Shown here in pieces: positions 1 to 9,144 of a stretch of DNA of 64,000 bases; positions within the stretch are counted from its first letter, which is position 1; every line of letters begins with the position of its first letter. The position numbers and the translations under genes are program-made. The stretch is taken from positions 2,914,001 through 2,978,000 of the forward strand of contig NZ_CP086068.1 in the NCBI RefSeq assembly GCF_020783335.1. The letters run 5' to 3'. The notes beneath the pieces are model-generated. The model was given only the letters and a program-made list of their open reading frames with translations. It had not been told where the DNA came from and searched no databases. The stretch comes from Mucilaginibacter daejeonensis. Lineage in GTDB: Bacteria > Bacteroidota > Bacteroidia > Sphingobacteriales > Sphingobacteriaceae.

Positions 1-1665
1 TTATTGCGTTACGGCGATCAGTTGGTCATACCCGCTATCTATAAGCCCATTGATCCGCCTTTTAACCCGGCTGAATTCAATTACAAACGCTATCTGGCCC
101 ATCAGAACATCTACCATCAGGCTTTCATTACAAGGACAGGCTTGCGTATCATCGAACACGATACTGGTAACCCGATGGTCGCTTTCGCATTGAACATGCG
201 CCAGCGGCTGGTAAGGTCAATGAAGATGTACATTCATGACCAGCAAGCCGCCGCCATTGCGAGCACTTTGCTGCTTGGTTATAAAGCCGACCTAAGCGAG
301 GATGTGCTTCAGGCTTACTCTAAGACCGGCACTATCCACGTGCTGTCGGTCTCCGGTGCACATGTGGCGATTTTCTTTGTACTGATCAGCTTCTTGCTTC
401 GTCCGTTTAAGCATCACCGATACGGTAAGCTGCTCAACGCGGTGCTATCCGTCACCCTGGTCTGGGCTTATGCCATACTTACGGGCCTGTCACCTGCCGT
501 GTGCAGGGCTGCGCTGATGCTGAGTATGCTGATCATTGGCAAGGCCGGATCAAGGCAAGTGCATGCGCTGAACATGCTGGGCTTTTCGGCATTTGTATTG
601 CTCGTTTATGACCCATTGCTCATCACCGATGTTGGCTTTCAGTTGTCTTACCTTGCGGTGTTCGGCTTGGTGGCTGTGCAGCCGGTGATCGCCGACCCTT
701 GGGAAGTGGAGAACAAGTGGCTAAAAAAACTGTGGTACTTATGCTCTGCTTCACTTGCCGCGCAACTGGTCACCTTCCCGCTAAGCATTTATTATTTCCA
801 CCAGTTCCCGGTATACTTCCTGATCAGTAACCTGCTTATCATACTTCCATCGGAAGCGATCATGATGGTAGGCCTGGCGTTTTTGCTCACGACCTTCTTC
901 CCGGCCATTCACACCCTCAGCGGTTGGCTCGCATACTTGCTCGAGCATTTGATCTTGTTCATGAACGCCATATTAAGTTATATCGAACACTTACCTTTCG
1001 CCAGTTGGGGTAAACTTTGGCTTAATGGCGCCGAACATCTGCTGCTATACCTGGTGATCACATTGCTCATCGTGTACATCACTTATCGTCGACCATACCA
1101 ATTACTTAGCGGTGTGGCCTGCTTACTTGTACTTTGTACCAGCTTGAGTTGGAAAGCGATCAATTCGCAGCAACATGACCAGCTGATCTATCTCAACCTT
1201 AAAAAGAACACCGGTATCATATTTAAAACGCGGGACCAAGCCGTTGTGGTAAGTGACCTGCTCCCTACCGACAAGAAGTTCAATTACAGCATCCGCCCTT
1301 GTTTGGATAGTCTCGGCGTTGAGCGAATGACGGCGGTGCCACTATCTGCAGACCTAAAGACGACGTACTTGCAAAAAAGGGGTCCGCTGATCCAGTTCCA
1401 AAAAAGAACTCTACTACTGATTGAACCTTTGCTGCAAAAAATGGTCATAGCTAACAAACTAACGGTGAACGACATCCTGTTGACGCATAACCCACATACC
1501 GATATTGCACCCCTGTTGCGTAACTACCGCTTTGAGCGTTTGATAGCTGATGCTAATACCAGCAAACAGCGCAGCGAGCGTTTAAAACATCAGGCCGACA
1601 GTGCCGGCGTGAATTTATTTTTATTACGACGTAACAAAGCCCTGATAACGCTATCTAAAGAATAA
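1..1665 (+). CDS. comEC: ComEC/Rec2-type DNA uptake channel, 5' truncated by window edge
   Basis: The reading frame is open to the first base, so the gene starts upstream and only about 554 C-terminal residues are present. ComEC is the inner-membrane channel that carries single-stranded DNA into the cytoplasm during transformation. The visible part holds the end of the N-terminal soluble domain, then the competence core with many hydrophobic helices (about residues 75-380) and the typical stretch VLSVSGAHVAIFF near residue 112. The last 150 residues are soluble. They occupy the place of the metallo-beta-lactamase-like domain but show no HxHxDH metal motif, so that domain looks degenerate or replaced. 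A secreted-protein gene follows after about 40 bp. Family assignment is secure; active DNA uptake is not shown. Confidence 0.9.
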   Translation, partial: LLRYGDQLVIPAIYKPIDPPFNPAEFNYKRYLAHQNIYHQAFITRTGLRIIEHDTGNPMVAFALNMRQRLVRSMKMYIHDQQAAAIASTLLLGYKADLSEDVLQAYSKTGTIHVLSVSGAHVAIFFVLISFLLRPFKHHRYGKLLNAVLSVTLVWAYAILTGLSPAVCRAALMLSMLIIGKAGSRQVHALNMLGFSAFVLLVYDPLLITDVGFQLSYLAVFGLVAVQPVIADPWEVENKWLKKLWYLCSASLAAQLVTFPLSIYYFHQFPVYFLISNLLIILPSEAIMMVGLAFLLTTFFPAIHTLSGWLAYLLEHLILFMNAILSYIEHLPFASWGKLWLNGAEHLLLYLVITLLIVYITYRRPYQLLSGVACLLVLCTSLSWKAINSQQHDQLIYLNLKKNTGIIFKTRDQAVVVSDLLPTDKKFNYSIRPCLDSLGVERMTAVPLSADLKTTYLQKRGPLIQFQKRTLLLIEPLLQKMVIANKLTVNDILLTHNPHTDIAPLLRNYRFERLIADANTSKQRSERLKHQADSAGVNLFLLRRNKALITLSKE

Positions 1666-1704
1666 TTTATACCTTTAATTTGATTCAAGCACATAAATAA
1701 CATC

Positions 1705-2343
1705 ATGAATAGATTTTTCACCGTTGCGATGGGTGTTGCCCTAAGCACCCTGGCCCTGAGTGCCAGCGCACAAAAAAACTACACCGAAGGTTTGGCTACT
1801 TATACCGGTAGTGCAGGCGGTCAAACATTAGAGGCCAAAGTATATTTCAAAGGCGATTCATCAGCTACGGTAATGCAACAAGGTCCGGCCAACATTAAAG
1901 TGTTGGGCTTTAAAGACGAGTACATGGCCGTTTTGGTCGATGTTCCTGTAGCTAACATCAAAAAAGCTGCTGTTGCCAGCCCTGGCGAATTGGAAGACAT
2001 CATGTCAAAACTGCCAAGTTTTACCTTCACTCCTGGCACCGAGACCAAGCAGATCGCTGGTTTCAACTGCAAAAAAGTTGTAGCTAAGGACACCAAGACC
2101 AATACTTCATTTGATGCATGGGTAACTAACGACATCAGTGCACCGGCAAGTGCTTACAGTCAATTATATGCAAAATGCGGTGGTTTCCCGGTACAATTCA
2201 CGATCACTCAACGTGGCCAAAACGTGACCAACACCCTCAAGAGTATCACTGATACTAAAGCACCTGCTGGTACTTTCGGTATCCCTGCTGGTTTCGATAA
2301 GATCACGATGACCGACCTGAGCGCCATGAGCGGCGGCAGATAA
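1705..2343 (+). CDS. Secreted hypothetical protein (212 aa)
   Basis: The protein starts with a clear signal peptide (about residues 1-22, ending SASAQ), so it is exported, probably to the periplasm or outer membrane. The mature part is rich in Thr, Gly and Val with alternating beta-like segments. It resembles in style the DUF4412/GLPGLI-type secreted proteins of Bacteroidota (a stretch like AGFNCKKVVAKD followed by a usage-of-ligand region), but I cannot name the family with certainty. It has only two Cys, both in the mature part. It stands alone between comEC and a convergent aminotransferase, and is closed by a strong terminator. Confidence 0.7.
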   Translation: MNRFFTVAMGVALSTLALSASAQKNYTEGLATYTGSAGGQTLEAKVYFKGDSSATVMQQGPANIKVLGFKDEYMAVLVDVPVANIKKAAVASPGELEDIMSKLPSFTFTPGTETKQIAGFNCKKVVAKDTKTNTSFDAWVTNDISAPASAYSQLYAKCGGFPVQFTITQRGQNVTNTLKSITDTKAPAGTFGIPAGFDKITMTDLSAMSGGR

Positions 2344-2361
2344 GCCATTCTTTTGAAAACT

Positions 2362-2398
2362 AAAAAAGCCATCCATTACTAAATGGATGGCTTTTTTT
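2362..2398. terminator. Bidirectional intrinsic terminator
   Basis: An 11-bp stem AGCCATCCATT/AATGGATGGCT with a 4-nt loop is flanked by an A-run on the left and a T-run on the right, so it can stop transcription from both sides. It lies between the secreted-protein gene and the convergent pabC-like gene. Confidence 0.9.
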
Positions 2399-2419
2399 AT
2401 GTATTTGCTTGAAAAAAGC

Positions 2420-3253
2420 TCACTTTTTATTCAATTCGTCGTTCAGTTTTTTGCTCAGGTTATTGAAGTAACGTTTAATGCCAAAGCCGATCACCCACTG
2501 TATTCCCCGGCTGGCGTTAGTGATGAATACCTCTTCTGCCTCGTTCAGAATATCGGGATTGATCTGCGCCTCCGTTACGGGTATCTCGTGCTCCTTGCAT
2601 ATTTCCATCACGGCCTGGCGCATCACTCCGGCCACACAACCTTCGCTTAGGGCTGGCGTATACAAATGGTCGTTATACCAAACAAAAACGTTAGAACTGG
2701 TTGACTCACATAAAAAGCCTTGCTGGTTTAGCAGAAACACATCATCCAGCTTATGCTGCTCTTTGTACAGTCCGGCCATCACATAAGGCAACGAGTTACA
2801 CGTTTTGTAGTTGGATAGATAGTTCAGCGGCTTCAGAATCTCGGTGTACACATCCATTAGTAGGCCTTTTTGGTTGAGCAGATAACCGGTCTTACCATCG
2901 GGTACCATCTCCAGGCACCATCCAGAGCGGTTATCGGTGGGTGTGTACAAACCATCAGCGTCTCTGTAAACCGTAAGCCTCAGGCGGCCGTTGCGGGCTT
3001 TGTTCCAGGTAGCCAATTCTTCGGCCTTCTCTTTTAAGAACCACGCATCAAGGTAAGTATAGCCTTCGAGCTTTAGCGCTTTCATGCCATTTTGCAGCCT
3101 ATCGGCGTGTAATGCTGCGAATTTGAGTTGCCCGTCAATGAACCGCATACTTTCAAAAAGACCATCGCCATATTTAAAAGCACGGTTGCCAACGGTAAGG
3201 AGGGGGCTATCAGCTGCTACCAGCTGGCCATTAAAATTAATAAAATGAGGCAT
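2420..3253 (-). CDS. pabC: Class IV aminotransferase, probable aminodeoxychorismate lyase
   Basis: This PLP enzyme (277 aa from the chosen start) belongs to the fold-type IV family that contains 4-amino-4-deoxychorismate lyase, D-amino-acid and branched-chain aminotransferases. Visible hallmarks are GNRAFKYGDGLFESMR near the start, the region LNYLSNYKTCNSLPYVMAG (the Lys being the likely PLP Schiff-base residue), and FLCESTSSNVFVW (cofactor-binding ESTSSN). A pabB homologue lies at 13.6 kb and makes the lyase reading attractive, but the substrate is not decided by sequence. The open frame extends upstream to 3283 and would overlap the rluD-type stop. The MPHFINFNG start fits family N-termini better. 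Confidence 0.8.
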   Translation of the reverse strand: MPHFINFNGQLVAADSPLLTVGNRAFKYGDGLFESMRFIDGQLKFAALHADRLQNGMKALKLEGYTYLDAWFLKEKAEELATWNKARNGRLRLTVYRDADGLYTPTDNRSGWCLEMVPDGKTGYLLNQKGLLMDVYTEILKPLNYLSNYKTCNSLPYVMAGLYKEQHKLDDVFLLNQQGFLCESTSSNVFVWYNDHLYTPALSEGCVAGVMRQAVMEICKEHEIPVTEAQINPDILNEAEEVFITNASRGIQWVIGFGIKRYFNNLSKKLNDELNKK

Positions 3254-3272
3254 CATGCGCTTAGAGAACAGA

Positions 3273-4328
3273 TCAGCCGGCATTTTGCTCTACTCCGGCG
3301 GCAATATATTTTCGCCACTTTTGGAGCACAGCTTCCATATCGGCAGGTATGGGGGCTTCAAAATGAATACGTTCACGGGTGGTCGGGTGCACAAAGCCAA
3401 GCGTTTGCGCATGTAGGGCCTGGCGGGGCATCAGCTCAAAGCAATTCTCTACAAATTGCTTATATTTACTAAAGCTGGTCCCTTTCACGATCTTATCGCC
3501 GCCATAGGTAGCATCACTGAACAGCGGATGCCCAATATGCTTCATATGCGCCCGGATCTGGTGTGTGCGGCCGGTCTCCAATTGGCATTCGATCAGGGTA
3601 ACGTAGCCGAAGCGTTCGAGCACTTTGTAATGGGTCACCGACCACTTGCCTTTGGTCTCGTCGTCATAAATGCTCATAACACGCCTATCGGCAATGCTAC
3701 GGCCAATATAACCGGTCACGGTGCCGTCCTGCTCTATATCGCCCCAGGCTAATGCTACGTATTTACGGGTGATGGTGTGCTCATAGAACTGACGCGCCAG
3801 CCAGGTCATGGCCCGTTCGTTCTTGCTGATGAGTAACAGACCAGACGTGTCCTTGTCTATGCGGTGTACCAATCCTGGCCTTCCATCATTACCCGGCAAG
3901 GTAGGCAGTTGCTCAAAATGGTACACTAGCCCGTTCACCAGCGTGCCGGTGTAGTTATTATAACCCGGGTGTACCACCAGGCCGGCAGGTTTGTTCACCA
4001 CCAGTACATCATCATCCTCGTAGGTGATGTCTAACGGAATGTTCTCAGGGTAAACTTCAGTATCGCGTGGCGGATGAGGCAACACCACCGATATCACATC
4101 CAATGGCTTAACACGATAGCTCGATTTGGCCAGCTTATCGTTCACCAGCACGTTTCCCAGCTCAATGGCATTTTGGATGCGGTTGCGCGAAGCGTTCTCG
4201 ATACGGTGCATCAAAAATTTATCGATGCGTAGCAGGGATTGACCTTTGTCCACCACGATACGCAGGTGCTCATAAAGGTCCTGTTCTTCTACGTCAATCA
4301 ATTCGGTTTCGCTTGCCATCGCCTGCAA
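3273..4328 (-). CDS. rluD: RluA/RluD-family 23S rRNA pseudouridine synthase
   Basis: A 351-residue enzyme that isomerises uridines in large-subunit rRNA. An N-terminal S4 RNA-binding domain (about residues 35-95, LLRIDKFLMHR) is followed by the catalytic domain with HRIDKDTSGLLLISKN, whose Asp is the universal catalytic residue. Later comes RTHQIRAHMKHIGHPLF. Length and the S4 domain match the RluD subgroup, but which uridines are modified cannot be told. The downstream pabC-like gene begins near the stop codon, so the two may be co-transcribed. Confidence 0.88.
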   Translation of the reverse strand: MQAMASETELIDVEEQDLYEHLRIVVDKGQSLLRIDKFLMHRIENASRNRIQNAIELGNVLVNDKLAKSSYRVKPLDVISVVLPHPPRDTEVYPENIPLDITYEDDDVLVVNKPAGLVVHPGYNNYTGTLVNGLVYHFEQLPTLPGNDGRPGLVHRIDKDTSGLLLISKNERAMTWLARQFYEHTITRKYVALAWGDIEQDGTVTGYIGRSIADRRVMSIYDDETKGKWSVTHYKVLERFGYVTLIECQLETGRTHQIRAHMKHIGHPLFSDATYGGDKIVKGTSFSKYKQFVENCFELMPRQALHAQTLGFVHPTTRERIHFEAPIPADMEAVLQKWRKYIAAGVEQNAG

Positions 4329-4382
4329 AAATAACGTTTTTACACTGCGGGGACTCAGGTAATTTTTTTATTACATTTGGTC

Positions 4383-5441
4383 ATGAAAAAACCATTACTT
4401 CCCCTAATTATGGTGCTTTCGCTTGGCCTCTATCAAGCTAAGGCACAGGATGGTGTATCTCAATTATTAAGAACGGCACCTGACGATGCCACTAAACTAT
4501 TGAATGCCTACGCTGATCCCCTTTTTAAAGGGTTAGGTACCGGCATCAACAATGGATGGGCCAATACGGCCAAGTCAAAAGGGCTGCTGCATTTTGAGCT
4601 AAGGGTGTCGGCCTCGGGTACGTTTACTCCTACAGGCGATAAAAGCTTTGATGTTACACAGTTGGGCCTATCCAACAACGTACGTTTAGCGCCCGGTAGC
4701 CCAAGCACCAGCCCTACATTTGGCGGTAACAGTGGCGCCACGCCGGCCAAGCTTGACCTGTATAGCAACAACGGCAACAAGGTGGATCAGTTCACTCTGC
4801 CCGGCCGCATCACTCCTATAACTCCTGCACCTCAGGTACAACTGACCTTAGGGTTAATCCACAACACCGACGTCACCATACGTTACATCCCTAAAGTGAA
4901 GTTAGGCAGTGATAATATTGGCAAACTTGGCCTGATCGGCTTTGGCCTAAAGCATAACATCATGGAAGATATATTTGGCGGCATTGGCGGCAAATTGGTT
5001 CCATTTGACCTGGCCATTGCCGCAGGTTACACCCGTTTGAACTATGAGCTGCCTTTGGAAGTACGCCCAAGCTCGGGCAAGGTGCCCGACGCCTCAAGCG
5101 TAGGACGTACCGATTTTAGCGATCAGCGACTGGAGGGCCACTTTAACGGTTTCAACTTACAAGCGATCATCTCTAAAAAACTGGTGTTCTTTACTCCATT
5201 TGCCGCCGTAGGCTACAACACTACCCGTGCTAACGTGGCTTTGGCCGGTAACTTCCCCGTAACCAATGGTTTGGCCACTTACACGGTCTATACCGACCCT
5301 ATCACGATCAAGCGCAATGCCATAAATGCCTTTAAAGTAGATGCCGGTTTTCAGCTTGATCTGGCCATCTTCAAATTTTACGCATCAGGAAGCTTAGCTA
5401 AATATAAGTCAGTTACCGCAGGTATCGGCTTAAGTCTGTAA
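4383..5441 (+). CDS. Outer-membrane beta-barrel protein, DUF6588-like
   Basis: A signal peptide (residues 1-22, ending QAKAQ) precedes a 330-residue mature protein. It has many short alternating hydrophobic segments and ends in an aromatic/hydrophobic strand, which fits an outer-membrane barrel. The pattern (N-terminal YADPLFKGLGTGINNGW, later VQLTLGLIHNTDVTIRYIP) recalls the Bacteroidota DUF6588 family; this is recognition, not a search. The ATG at 4383 is preferred over an upstream TTG. A TAnnTTTG box ends only 3 nt before this ATG. The next gene follows after 8 bp and may be co-transcribed. Function unknown. Confidence 0.75.
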   Translation: MKKPLLPLIMVLSLGLYQAKAQDGVSQLLRTAPDDATKLLNAYADPLFKGLGTGINNGWANTAKSKGLLHFELRVSASGTFTPTGDKSFDVTQLGLSNNVRLAPGSPSTSPTFGGNSGATPAKLDLYSNNGNKVDQFTLPGRITPITPAPQVQLTLGLIHNTDVTIRYIPKVKLGSDNIGKLGLIGFGLKHNIMEDIFGGIGGKLVPFDLAIAAGYTRLNYELPLEVRPSSGKVPDASSVGRTDFSDQRLEGHFNGFNLQAIISKKLVFFTPFAAVGYNTTRANVALAGNFPVTNGLATYTVYTDPITIKRNAINAFKVDAGFQLDLAIFKFYASGSLAKYKSVTAGIGLSL

Positions 5442-5449
5442 ATTTGACC

Positions 5450-6334
5450 ATGATCGATCTGGAGATATTTAGCCCGATACACCGCTGGGAACATCCGGTA
5501 TTCAGCAAGGCGGGGCTGAACGTCTTTATTAAGCGCGACGACCTTATCCATCCGCTTATATCGGGCAACAAATGGCGCAAGCTTAAATATGCGCTAACCG
5601 ATGCCTGCTCAAAAAACAGAACGCACCTCGTCACTTTTGGGGGTGCGTTCTCCAATCACCTGCTGGCTACCGCAGCAGCCGCGGCCCGCTTTGGCTTCAT
5701 GAGCACCGGCTTTGTGCGCGGAGAAGCCGTTGAGAACGACACGCTCTTTTTATGCCGTCTGCATGGCATGCAACTCATCTTTGTTGACCGTACGAGCTAT
5801 CGCGATAAACATTCGGTTTATAATGAGCACTTCGGGGATAATGATGCTGCTTACTTTATTGATGAGGGCGGCGCCTCACCACATGCGGTTAAAGGGTGCA
5901 GTGAACTGGTGAGTGAATTGCCCATTACCTATGATCATTTATTTTGCGCATGTGGCACAGGTGCCACGGCAGCGGGCATCATTACGGGTCTGCAACAACA
6001 TGACCTCCACACTCGATTTCACGCTGTGCCGGTGTTGAAGAACGGCGAGCAGATCCGCCAGGAGATCGATCAGTATTTGCACGAGCCGTCCAATTATACT
6101 CTTCACACTTCGCACCATTTTGGCGGCTACGCCAAGACCACTCCTCAGTTGATCAGCTTCATTGAGGAATTCATCCGGTCTACGGGCATCTTAATTGAAC
6201 CAGTATACACTGGCAAAATGCTGTATGCTGTACTGGATCTTGCCACAAAGGGCACCTTCGCATCGGGAAGTAATATCCTCACCGTACACAGTGGAGGAAT
6301 ATTCGGGCTCCTAGGTATGAAAGATAAGTTCTAA
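5450..6334 (+). CDS. PLP-dependent ACC deaminase/D-cysteine desulfhydrase family protein
   Basis: A fold-type II PLP enzyme of 294 residues. The PLP lysine sits in ISGNKWRKLKYAL (residues about 40-52). The typical TFGGAFSNHLLATAAAA and the phosphate-binding CACGTGATAAGI are present. The family contains 1-aminocyclopropane-1-carboxylate deaminase and D-cysteine desulfhydrase, and Bacteroidota homologues are usually annotated only at that level. It could detoxify D-cysteine or supply 2-oxobutyrate; the neighbours do not say. The start is ATG at 5450, preceded at 3 nt by a TAAATTTG box. Confidence 0.82.
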   Translation: MIDLEIFSPIHRWEHPVFSKAGLNVFIKRDDLIHPLISGNKWRKLKYALTDACSKNRTHLVTFGGAFSNHLLATAAAAARFGFMSTGFVRGEAVENDTLFLCRLHGMQLIFVDRTSYRDKHSVYNEHFGDNDAAYFIDEGGASPHAVKGCSELVSELPITYDHLFCACGTGATAAGIITGLQQHDLHTRFHAVPVLKNGEQIRQEIDQYLHEPSNYTLHTSHHFGGYAKTTPQLISFIEEFIRSTGILIEPVYTGKMLYAVLDLATKGTFASGSNILTVHSGGIFGLLGMKDKF

Positions 6335-6686
6335 AGGTTGCTCATATACAGGCCCCCTGTGAGATTACCGATACTCAAAATCATATATCTCTTATTTAGC
6401 TTTCATTAAAATGTTATTTGCCGAGCGGGGCCGATCAGTTCCAAGTTTTTGTATTTAACAAATTTTAATATTATCGAACCACATATTGCATTGGTGTAAT
6501 AATCGTGCTACAGGGTCTTTTTATGACGTTTCAGTTATCTTTTTTTCGTTGGTAGATACTATTATTGTACTTGTGCGTTTATTAACAATATAGGTAAGTC
6601 TTAACCTAACTATTTAAGCATATCTATAGCTGGATGATCCAGCAACTTGATCAAATATATTTAAGGGAACTACTACTAACTTAAAC
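6335..6686. other. Intergenic region, 352 bp
   Basis: An AT-rich stretch upstream of the 144-aa gene. I see no reading frame with family resemblance, no RNA gene and no strong hairpin. It probably holds the promoter of the next gene, but no clean TTG-N19-TAnnTTTG was found. Confidence 0.4.
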
Positions 6687-7121
6687 ATGAGCAAACAAAC
6701 TGAAAAACTGAAAAAACAGTTGCTTGAGATCTCGGACGTGATCAATGCCTTCAAATCGGAAGCGGTACAGGTAAAGATCGTTGAAAGATTATTGGACACG
6801 ATGATGGAGGGAGACCGCGAGACCGAGGAGAACATTAACCGCGGCCGCATTCGCCATTTCGTGTCGGACGAGCATCCACGCCAGCGCGAGAGCTTGCGTA
6901 AACCTGGTGCTACCAAGGTACTTAATCAATTATTGCAAACAGACTATTTTGACCAGCCGCATTCGATATCTGATATAGCGACCCACTGCAAAGAGCAATA
7001 TGATTCAGATTTTAAAACATCTGAGCTGTCGGGCATCTTACTTAAGCTGGCCAACGAAAGCAAGTTACGCCGCGAACGCAGTGAAGAGAACAACCGTTTT
7101 GAGTACGTAAGAGCGTCATAA
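6687..7121 (+). CDS. Hypothetical protein with C-terminal winged-helix-like region (144 aa)
   Basis: A charged cytoplasmic protein without signal or membrane segment. The first 50 residues form a likely coiled coil (EKLKKQLLEISDVINAFKSE). The last 70 (LNQLLQTDYFDQP...SELSGILLKLANESKLRRER...FEYVRAS) have the rhythm of a winged helix: helix, helix, recognition helix, then a basic wing. It might bind DNA or serve as a partner protein. I do not recognise a named family. It ends at a terminator shared with the convergent bshB1 operon. Confidence 0.65.
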   Translation: MSKQTEKLKKQLLEISDVINAFKSEAVQVKIVERLLDTMMEGDRETEENINRGRIRHFVSDEHPRQRESLRKPGATKVLNQLLQTDYFDQPHSISDIATHCKEQYDSDFKTSELSGILLKLANESKLRRERSEENNRFEYVRAS

Positions 7122-7160
7122 GCCCCACAGTCCCCTAAAGGGGGAGTTTCAAAAAGTTTA

Positions 7161-7195
7161 AAGCCCGACTTGGAGATCCGAGCCGGGCTTTTTTA
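7161..7195 (+). terminator. Intrinsic terminator
   Basis: AAGCCCG pairs with CGGGCTT, with an inner stem CTTGG/CCGAG and six T residues after it. It ends the 144-aa gene. Confidence 0.85.
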
Positions 7196-7245
7196 TATTG
7201 TGTTGTTAATTTCTTATTTGGACTCCCCCTATAGTGAGCTGGGGC

Positions 7246-7968
7246 CTACCTCAGATCGAATAAGCTATCGACACCCAGTATCTTGCGTGAAAGGAATCCT
7301 TCCGCATACTTGGCCTGTATCTGCCTACCGAACTCACGGTCACGGGCCTCTACATTGTTAATAAACTCGGGGGTGGAGATGTAGGTTTGCGGTTCGTCTA
7401 TCCAGTCAGGGTTGTGGAACTGCGAGCCGTAGGCCATGATGCTGGCCTTTTTCGTTTCCCAGTGATCGGTCACATCGATCAGAATGTTGGGGATGATCAG
7501 CATATCCTGCACGAAGTGCAGCAGATGCTTAGGTCGCCAGGCTTCCTGCGGTTGGCCCTTATCAAATGTCTCGATCTTTCGTAATCCGGCTAAAAAGCAG
7601 GCGGTTTGCACCAGGTCACTTGCCCTGCCATGATCAGGATGACGATCATAATAAGCATTGGTGATCACGATCTCGGGCTGATAGCGGCGTATCACCTCGA
7701 TCACTTTGAGTTGATACTCGCGGGTGTTCTCAAAAAAACCATCGGGTATGCCCAAGTTATCCCGAACGGCCAAACCAAGTATCTCCGCGGCGGCCTGTGC
7801 TTCTTTCAGGCGTATCTCAGCCGTGCCACGCGTTCCTAATTCGCCCTGAGTAAGATCAACAATACCGCATTTCTTTCCCATAGCATTATGCTTGAGAATA
7901 GTGCCGGCACAGCCCAATTCGGCATCATCAGGATGCACGGGCAGCGCTAATATATCAAGCTTGATCAT
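7246..7968 (-). CDS. bshB1: Bacillithiol biosynthesis deacetylase BshB1
   Basis: A 240-residue PIG-L/LmbE-family zinc deacetylase. In the bacillithiol pathway it removes the acetyl group from GlcNAc-malate before cysteine is added. The zinc motif AxHPDD appears as LPVHPDDAELGC at residues 9-20, with DLTQGELGTRGT and the second zinc region YDRHPDHGRASDL. These segments and the length match BshB1 rather than a general PIG-L protein. The start overlaps the stop of the upstream glutathione peroxidase gene by 4 bp, so the two are translationally coupled. bshA and bshC are not in the window. Confidence 0.9.
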   Translation of the reverse strand: MIKLDILALPVHPDDAELGCAGTILKHNAMGKKCGIVDLTQGELGTRGTAEIRLKEAQAAAEILGLAVRDNLGIPDGFFENTREYQLKVIEVIRRYQPEIVITNAYYDRHPDHGRASDLVQTACFLAGLRKIETFDKGQPQEAWRPKHLLHFVQDMLIIPNILIDVTDHWETKKASIMAYGSQFHNPDWIDEPQTYISTPEFINNVEARDREFGRQIQAKYAEGFLSRKILGVDSLFDLR

Positions 7969-8483
7969 AGAGCCATCATCACTTCCCTGCTCTCCAACAA
8001 CTGGCCTATACGGCGTTTTAAACGTGCAGAGGTGGGCTTGGTAAAGGGGTAAAAGAAATCGACCACGTGGCCGTTACGATCGATCAGGTATTTGTGGAAG
8101 TTCCATATCGGGGCCACACCTACATGACCGTTCTCCTTTTTACTGCTCAGGAATTTGAACAGTGGATGTGCATCTGCGCCTTTAACCTTCGTTTTCTCGA
8201 ACACCGGAAAATGCGTGCCGAAGTTGATGCTGCAGAACTTACCAATCGAACAGCTTTCGAGCGGCTCCTGCTTACCAAAATCATTTGATGGGAAGGCCAG
8301 TATCTCGAGGTCCTGTCCGGCAAATTCGTTCCTTAAAGTTTCAAGATCTTTAAGTTGTGGGGTAAAACCGCATTGGGAAGCGGTGTTAACAATTAATAAA
8401 ACCTTATTTTTATAATTGCTCAAGTTCACTTCTTCACCGTTCAGCTTTTGTACGCTGAAACGATAAATACTTTGATCGTTCAT
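7965..8483 (-). CDS. Glutathione peroxidase-family thiol peroxidase
   Basis: A 172-residue enzyme reducing peroxides. The catalytic motif is VNTASQCGFTPQ with Cys38 in place of selenocysteine. The conserved FPSNDFGKQEP and the Trp/Asn region IWNFHKYLID complete the tetrad. Bacteroidota often lack glutathione, so the reductant may be thioredoxin or, given the overlap with bshB1, bacillithiol (inference). It abuts the DUF4294 gene with no gap, so all three genes form one operon. Confidence 0.88.
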   Translation of the reverse strand: MNDQSIYRFSVQKLNGEEVNLSNYKNKVLLIVNTASQCGFTPQLKDLETLRNEFAGQDLEILAFPSNDFGKQEPLESCSIGKFCSINFGTHFPVFEKTKVKGADAHPLFKFLSSKKENGHVGVAPIWNFHKYLIDRNGHVVDFFYPFTKPTSARLKRRIGQLLESREVMMAL

Positions 8484-9095
8484 CTAGTATCTGTTAGAAT
8501 AATAACCTGCCTGGCGTAGGATCGCTTCAACGTCGCGTTCCTGGTCCTGGTCGTAAGTCTCTTTCAAATTGTGGCCAAATATACGAGCTACAGATTGAAA
8601 CATAAAGGCCTGCAAGCCACCTTTTAGTTGCTTGGCCAATTCATAGCTGGTGGTCCCTGTCTCCCGGTCTATCAACTTGATCAGTATCTCACCTTGAGTG
8701 ATGGTGAGGTCCTTGATCTTATTGTTAAACAGGTCTTTTACTTCCTTTTCACATTTCTTTACCAACTCCTTTTGTATCTTTTTATCTGCTGTAAGTGCAA
8801 GGTCGCGCTGTAACTGGCGATATTTATCACCCGCAATGCGTGCATAGGGTATAACTTTGTAAACGTTGTACTTTAAACGAAGGTAGGCTTTGCGGTCGCT
8901 TTCGCTGGCAAATATGCGAGTACCGCTCACGGTGAACTCTGGTAACACCACCCATGGCACTAATTCGCCATCGATGTTTGTCAGGTACGTTTTGATGGTA
9001 TCATTTTTGCCCACCTTAGGATGAGGCGGTAGTGTTTGAGACATTGACCGCCCCATAACACAGCAAAACAATAGCACCAAACCAATATATTTCAT
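8484..9095 (-). CDS. DUF4294-family secreted protein
   Basis: A 203-residue protein with an N-terminal signal peptide (residues 1-19, ending SMSQ). A helical, charged domain with IDGELVPWVVLPEFTV and YARIAGDKYRQL follows, and matches what I know of the Bacteroidota DUF4294 family. Function unknown. It is the first gene of the operon with gpx and bshB1. Its upstream region is shared divergently with relA/spoT. Confidence 0.75.
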   Translation of the reverse strand: MKYIGLVLLFCCVMGRSMSQTLPPHPKVGKNDTIKTYLTNIDGELVPWVVLPEFTVSGTRIFASESDRKAYLRLKYNVYKVIPYARIAGDKYRQLQRDLALTADKKIQKELVKKCEKEVKDLFNNKIKDLTITQGEILIKLIDRETGTTSYELAKQLKGGLQAFMFQSVARIFGHNLKETYDQDQERDVEAILRQAGYYSNRY

Positions 9096-9144
9096 ATATT
9101 TACGTAATACAAAAATAGTGCTATTTTTTTACTGATCCCAAATA

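Noticed and set aside
1284..1665. Metallo-beta-lactamase domain in ComEC
   Set aside because: The C-terminal region lacks the HxHxDH motif, so an active nuclease domain is not supported.
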